Origin: Hyphomicrobiales bacterium
GTDB taxonomy: Bacteria; Pseudomonadota; Alphaproteobacteria; Rhizobiales; Rhizobiaceae
DNA length: 11,191 nt
NCBI GenBank assembly: GCA_015654965.1
Contig: JAATGD010000011.1
Location: forward strand, 1 to 11,191
Reading direction: 5' to 3'
Positions within the stretch are counted from its first letter, which is position 1, and each line of letters opens with the position of its first letter. Below are positions 8,663 through 11,191 of the stretch, one piece after another. Under the pieces are notes generated by a model. It saw only the letters and a list, made by a program, of their open reading frames with translations, ran no database searches and was not told where the DNA came from. A program made the translations under genes and the position numbers.

Positions 8663-8693
8663 GACCGCATGTGCGGTAACTCGCAAAGCGGTC
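8663..8693. other. Hairpin-forming gap between the cytochrome c and large-subunit genes
   Basis: In the 56-bp gap, GACCGC (8663-8668) can pair with GCGGTC (8688-8693) to make a long-loop hairpin. The inner ACCGCA (8664-8669) can instead pair with TGCGGT (8672-8677) as a tight hairpin. The two structures exclude each other. On the minus strand they lie just upstream of the AAAGGAG ribosome site of the large subunit, so they might affect its translation or mRNA processing. The structure is seen; the role is guessed. Confidence 0.3.
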
Positions 8694-8700
8694 TTTGATC

Positions 8701-10008
8701 TTATTGAACGGCGCGTTCGAGCGCCTTGACCTCTTGTGCGCTCACGGGCTTGTCCTGCCCGCCCCATTGCGCACGCATCCATGTCACCAGTGCCGCAATC
8801 TCGACGTCATCCATCTGCTGCGCAAAGCCCGGCATCGCATACATGCGCTGATTGCCTGTGAATTTTTGCGTGCCGATACCGTTGACGACAGCGGCAATCA
8901 GCGTATGCGGATTATCGAGTGACACCACAGCATTGCCATGCATGGCGGGTGCCACATTGGGAATGCCTTGCCCTTTCAGGCCATGACAGCCCGCACAGGC
9001 GGAAATATAGGCCATGCGTCCCTTGTCCATATCACTGTCGGGCGCGGGGTTGATTGCTTGCGGCAGCGGCGCGGGTGCAGGTCTGGGCGCGGGAAGATTG
9101 CCATCCTGATCGGTCAACAGATAGGTGGCAACCGCCTTTATATCGCTGTCATCCATCACATTGGTCGAGAAATGCGTGACCGTGTTCATATCGGCAAAAG
9201 ACGTGCCTTGCGGCGCAATACCCGTCTTCAGATAAAGGCTCAGTGCCGCAACATCAAACCCCTGCCGGTTGAGCACCGGCTGCGTGATATCGGGCACGCT
9301 CATGCCGGAAAGTTCTCCGCCCTCGAAATGACGGCTGTAATCGGGCGCCATCATCACATTGAGCGGCGTATGGCAGGCCCCGCAATGCGCCAGCCCCTCG
9401 ACCAGATAGGCGCCGCGGTTCCACTCTACCGAGCGCTGCTCATTATGCGGGGCCTGACGATCGGGAAAATTCAAGAGCGCCCAGAAATTGACGAAAGGCC
9501 GCACCGGAAGCTGAAAAACACCGCTATTGCTCTTGTTGGCAACCGCCATCGGCGGAATGCTCATCATATAGGCATAAAGCGCATCGATATCGTCGGGCTT
9601 TGTCAGATGTGTGAAGATGAACGGCATGCCCGGATAAAGATTACGGTTTCCCGGTGCGATACCGTCTTTCAGGACCCTATGAAAATCCGCACGGCTATAT
9701 TTGCCGATGCCATAATTGGGGTCGGGCGTGATATTGGTCGAATGCAGCGTACCGAAAGGGGTCGGGATCGCCACGCCACCCGCCGCCATCGGGCCTTCGG
9801 GCAGGGAATGGCAACCGAAACAATCGGCCGCCAGCGCCAGTTCGCGCCCCTTGGGGATCAGCATCTTCATCTCATCCGCAGTCAGCGGCTTGTCGACATC
9901 CGCACCCACCGATGAAGAACGGAACAGTCCCAGAAGAACCGACAATCCGCCAATAATCACCACGATGAGAGCCGCGAGAACAAACTTGCGCAATTTGCCG
10001 TTTTTCAT
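8701..10008 (-). CDS. Membrane-anchored tri-haem cytochrome c subunit of the molybdo-hydroxylase
   Basis: This 435-residue protein has one N-terminal membrane anchor or uncleaved signal (KFVLAALIVVIIGGLSVLLG, 8-27) and three haem c sites: CFGCH (63-67), CGACH (209-213) and CAGCH (338-342). Downstream methionine-containing segments could supply axial ligands. A proline/alanine linker (PAPRPAPAPLP, 306-316) separates the third domain. The arrangement matches the cytochrome subunit of Gluconobacter-type aldehyde dehydrogenases and the cytochrome part of nicotinate dehydrogenase NicB. It should take electrons from the iron-sulfur subunit in the periplasm and pass them to ubiquinone or another respiratory carrier. 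I chose the ATG at 10008 because a GGGGGCGG tract precedes it. The ATG at 10020 overlaps the previous stop as ATGA-type coupling and would add four residues. No lesion is visible. Confidence 0.9.
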   Translation of the reverse strand: MKNGKLRKFVLAALIVVIIGGLSVLLGLFRSSSVGADVDKPLTADEMKMLIPKGRELALAADCFGCHSLPEGPMAAGGVAIPTPFGTLHSTNITPDPNYGIGKYSRADFHRVLKDGIAPGNRNLYPGMPFIFTHLTKPDDIDALYAYMMSIPPMAVANKSNSGVFQLPVRPFVNFWALLNFPDRQAPHNEQRSVEWNRGAYLVEGLAHCGACHTPLNVMMAPDYSRHFEGGELSGMSVPDITQPVLNRQGFDVAALSLYLKTGIAPQGTSFADMNTVTHFSTNVMDDSDIKAVATYLLTDQDGNLPAPRPAPAPLPQAINPAPDSDMDKGRMAYISACAGCHGLKGQGIPNVAPAMHGNAVVSLDNPHTLIAAVVNGIGTQKFTGNQRMYAMPGFAQQMDDVEIAALVTWMRAQWGGQDKPVSAQEVKALERAVQ

Positions 10009-10019
10009 ATCCGCCCCCA

Positions 10020-10565
10020 TCAGCCGATAACGCAGCCCGGTGTCGCAAGCGCAACATCGCGGACGGCTCCGTAATAACGGACATAGCCGGTGCAACGGCA
10101 GATATGGACGTCCAGCGCCTCTTCGATTGCGCTTTCCAGAGCGTCACGCCTGACGGGTTTGCGCTTCAACTGCTCGATGAAAACCGTTGCCCCCGCAACA
10201 AAACCGGATGTGCAATAGCCGCATTGGAACGAGAAATGTTCGATAAAAGCCTGCTGGATGGGGGTGAGTGCGGTGACATTGCTTGCCGCATCGCGCTCGG
10301 CTTGCCCCTCAATGGTGACAATCGATTTTCCATTGAAGAAATGCGCGTCAAAAATGCAGGTCCGGCTTTCCGTCTTGCTGCCGTCGGGCTGCACTTCGAC
10401 AACCGTACAGGCGTGGCATATTCCCTGTCCGCAGCCAAAATGCGTGCCTGTGAGGTCGAGATATTCATGGAGAAAATCGATCATCGGCATGCCAAGAGGG
10501 ACATCGACCGGGCCAATCTTGGCACCATTAATCGTCATGCTTAATGATCGTTTTTCCAGACTCAT
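10020..10565 (-). CDS. [2Fe-2S] small subunit, isoquinoline 1-oxidoreductase alpha-like (IorA type)
   Basis: The 181-residue protein has the two iron-sulfur domains of xanthine-oxidase-family small subunits. The plant-type ferredoxin domain has C45, C50, C53 and C70 in FGCGQGICHACTV and RTC. The helical domain has C115, C118, C156 and C158 in FQCGYCTSGF and HICRCTGY. The clusters pass electrons from the molybdenum site to the cytochrome. There is no signal peptide, while the large subunit has a Tat signal, so it is probably exported as a folded complex with that partner (inferred). The first ATG at 10565 is preceded by AAAAGG. An ATG at 10538 (residue 10, MTINGAKIG) is an alternative and matches where family homology begins. 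First gene of the operon, intact. The two extra N-terminal charged residues EK and a C-terminal cysteine (PGCVIG) are unremarkable. Confidence 0.93.
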   Translation of the reverse strand: MSLEKRSLSMTINGAKIGPVDVPLGMPMIDFLHEYLDLTGTHFGCGQGICHACTVVEVQPDGSKTESRTCIFDAHFFNGKSIVTIEGQAERDAASNVTALTPIQQAFIEHFSFQCGYCTSGFVAGATVFIEQLKRKPVRRDALESAIEEALDVHICRCTGYVRYYGAVRDVALATPGCVIG

Positions 10566-10579
10566 ATCAAGGCCTTTTC

Positions 10580-10608
10580 ATTATAACCGCGCTCTATTGC
10601 ATAAGTAA
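10580..10608 (-). promoter_or_regulatory. Predicted proximal promoter of the molybdo-enzyme operon
   Basis: On the minus strand TTACTT and a consensus TATAAT (10585-10580) are separated by 17 bp. Transcription would start about 8 bp before the first ATG (10565), which would leave almost no leader. This promoter would fit better with translation from the internal ATG at 10538. Confidence 0.35.
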
Positions 10609-10641
10609 TAAAGGCATTCCGCACGCTTATTCTAAATATTC

Positions 10642-10662
10642 GATCATTCTTATATAATGATC
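10642..10662. promoter_or_regulatory. Candidate operator palindrome upstream of the molybdo-enzyme operon
   Basis: GATCATT (10642-10648) and AATGATC (10656-10662) are perfect 7-bp arms with a 7-bp AT spacer. The spacer contains most of the -10 box of the distal promoter, so a dimeric regulator bound here would block it. No regulator gene lies next to the operon inside the window. Confidence 0.45.
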
Positions 10663-10680
10663 TGTCTTTAGTCATAGCAA
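10652..10680 (-). promoter_or_regulatory. Predicted distal promoter of the molybdo-enzyme operon
   Basis: On the minus strand TTGCTA (10680-10675) and TTATAT (10657-10652) are 17 bp apart. This would give a leader of about 80 bases before the first gene. It overlaps the inverted repeat at 10642-10662. Confidence 0.4.
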
Positions 10681-10899
10681 AATTAGAATAATTGTAAAAT
10701 ATATTTATGACACTTCAAGTTCCTGTATTTATGATTAAATTACTCAAGTTTAATGATGCCAATAAAGACTTCAATTCAGTTTCCACATGCCAGATATATG
10801 CTCATGAGGGTCGGAAATAATATCAATGACAGGATTTCACCCCATAAAATAAGCCGGATAAATAAATTTTGAAAATAGCCGCAATCAGCAAAGACAAAC

Positions 10900-10934
10900 A
10901 AAAACGCCGATCTTTTGAAAAGATCGGCGTTTTT
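10900..10934 (-). terminator. Rho-independent terminator of the GNAT gene
   Basis: AAAAACGCCGATCT (10900-10913) pairs perfectly with AGATCGGCGTTTTT (10921-10934) across a 7-base TTTGAAA loop. On the minus strand the stem is followed by TTTTTGTTTGT. It lies 25 bp past the acetyltransferase stop. The sequence is symmetrical enough to act in both directions. Confidence 0.85.
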
Positions 10935-10959
10935 AAACATTATGCGTTTATACCAGGCG

Positions 10960-11191
10960 TCAGGCTCCGCGCCGCAAAACACCATGCGCGCCATCAAGAT
11001 GACCGGCCTTCAATTCAAGCGCCAAAAAGCGACGCTTCTCGAAGGGTCCAGGCATGGCAAGATTGCCGGTCTTTTGCGCCGTAAAACCAAAGCGCTGATA
11101 ATATTCGGGATCGCCAACCAGCAGGATCGCGCCATGCCCGAGCATTTTTGCCTTAGCGATTGCTTGGCGCATCAATGCCGAACCGATGCCC
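10960..11191 (-). CDS. GNAT-family N-acetyltransferase (partial, 5' end beyond right edge)
   Basis: The C-terminal 76 residues of a protein that enters from the right edge. The visible part opens with GIGSALMRQAIAKAK, the acetyl-CoA pyrophosphate-binding turn and following helix of GNAT enzymes. GAILLVGDPEYYQRFGFTAQ follows, the strand plus Y-x-x-F-G-F pattern typical of the YhbS-like (COG3153) subgroup. The end (FLALELKAGHLDGAHGVL) also matches that subgroup. The acceptor substrate cannot be told. The gene ends at a TGA at 10960-10962 and is followed by a strong terminator, so it is transcriptionally separate from the molybdo-enzyme operon downstream. Confidence 0.85.
   Translation of the reverse strand, partial: GIGSALMRQAIAKAKMLGHGAILLVGDPEYYQRFGFTAQKTGNLAMPGPFEKRRFLALELKAGHLDGAHGVLRRGA

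Larger units (their letters stand above)
10566..10899. other. AT-rich intergenic region upstream of the molybdo-enzyme operon
   Basis: This 334-bp stretch holds no convincing gene. Its AT content is clearly higher than in the neighbouring genes, especially 10621-10760. It contains two promoter-like pairs facing the operon and a palindrome (see separate entries), plus GTCATA (10671-10676) and TATGAC (10706-10711), another inverted pair 29 bp apart. Nothing recognisable is seen from about 10720 to 10899 apart from runs of A and T. Confidence 0.5.

Noticed and set aside
8938..9915. Plus-strand open frame of 325 codons
   Set aside because: Antisense to the tri-haem cytochrome gene; rich in His/Arg with no domain pattern.
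10776..10997. Minus-strand open frame of 73 codons with hydrophobic stretches
   Set aside because: It runs through the GNAT gene end and its terminator in another frame and has no ribosome site or homology I recognise.

Overview
The window looks like chromosomal DNA from a Brucella/Ochrobactrum-type alphaproteobacterium (Hyphomicrobiales). The reasons are the moderately high GC with dense coding on both strands, the rsmE-gshA pairing with a plant/rhizobial-type glutamate-cysteine ligase, and a ~100-bp nested palindromic intergenic repeat resembling the Brucella Bru-RS elements. The genus is inferred from remembered family features, not from a search.

Left part (1-1667): on the minus strand, a MarR-family regulator is followed after 44 bp by the 5' part of a FUSC-family (aromatic-acid efflux type) membrane protein that runs off the left edge. 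A perfect 7-bp inverted repeat overlaps the predicted marR promoter and is a good autoregulatory operator candidate. The 160-bp gap up to rsmE is divergent.

Middle (1668-4038): on the plus strand, rsmE (16S rRNA m3U1498 methyltransferase) and gshA (first step of glutathione synthesis). A repeat element and a strong hairpin follow, between the convergent ends of gshA and the next operon.

Right part (10565 down to 4039, minus strand): a five-gene molybdo-hydroxylase operon. In transcription order it encodes a [2Fe-2S] small subunit (IorA type), a membrane-anchored tri-haem cytochrome c, a Tat-exported molybdopterin large subunit (IorB type), an XdhC-type maturation factor and a MocA-like nucleotidyltransferase for cytosine-dinucleotide molybdopterin. 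Together they would oxidise an aldehyde or N-heterocycle in the periplasm and pass electrons to the respiratory chain. Two members are broken. The large subunit has a one-base deletion near 6009-6016 that puts its last ~100 residues, including the probable catalytic glutamate, out of frame. xdhC has a separate frame break near 4815-4823. The other three genes look intact, so the operon appears to be decaying recently, unless these are sequence errors.

Upstream of the operon is an AT-rich ~330-bp region with promoter-like elements and a palindrome over one predicted -10 box. A strong terminator and the 3' end of a GNAT acetyltransferase gene that enters from the right edge follow it. I found no CRISPR array, transposase, tRNA or rRNA, and no wholly novel defence-like system. 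The most notable content is the double lesion in the molybdo-enzyme operon.
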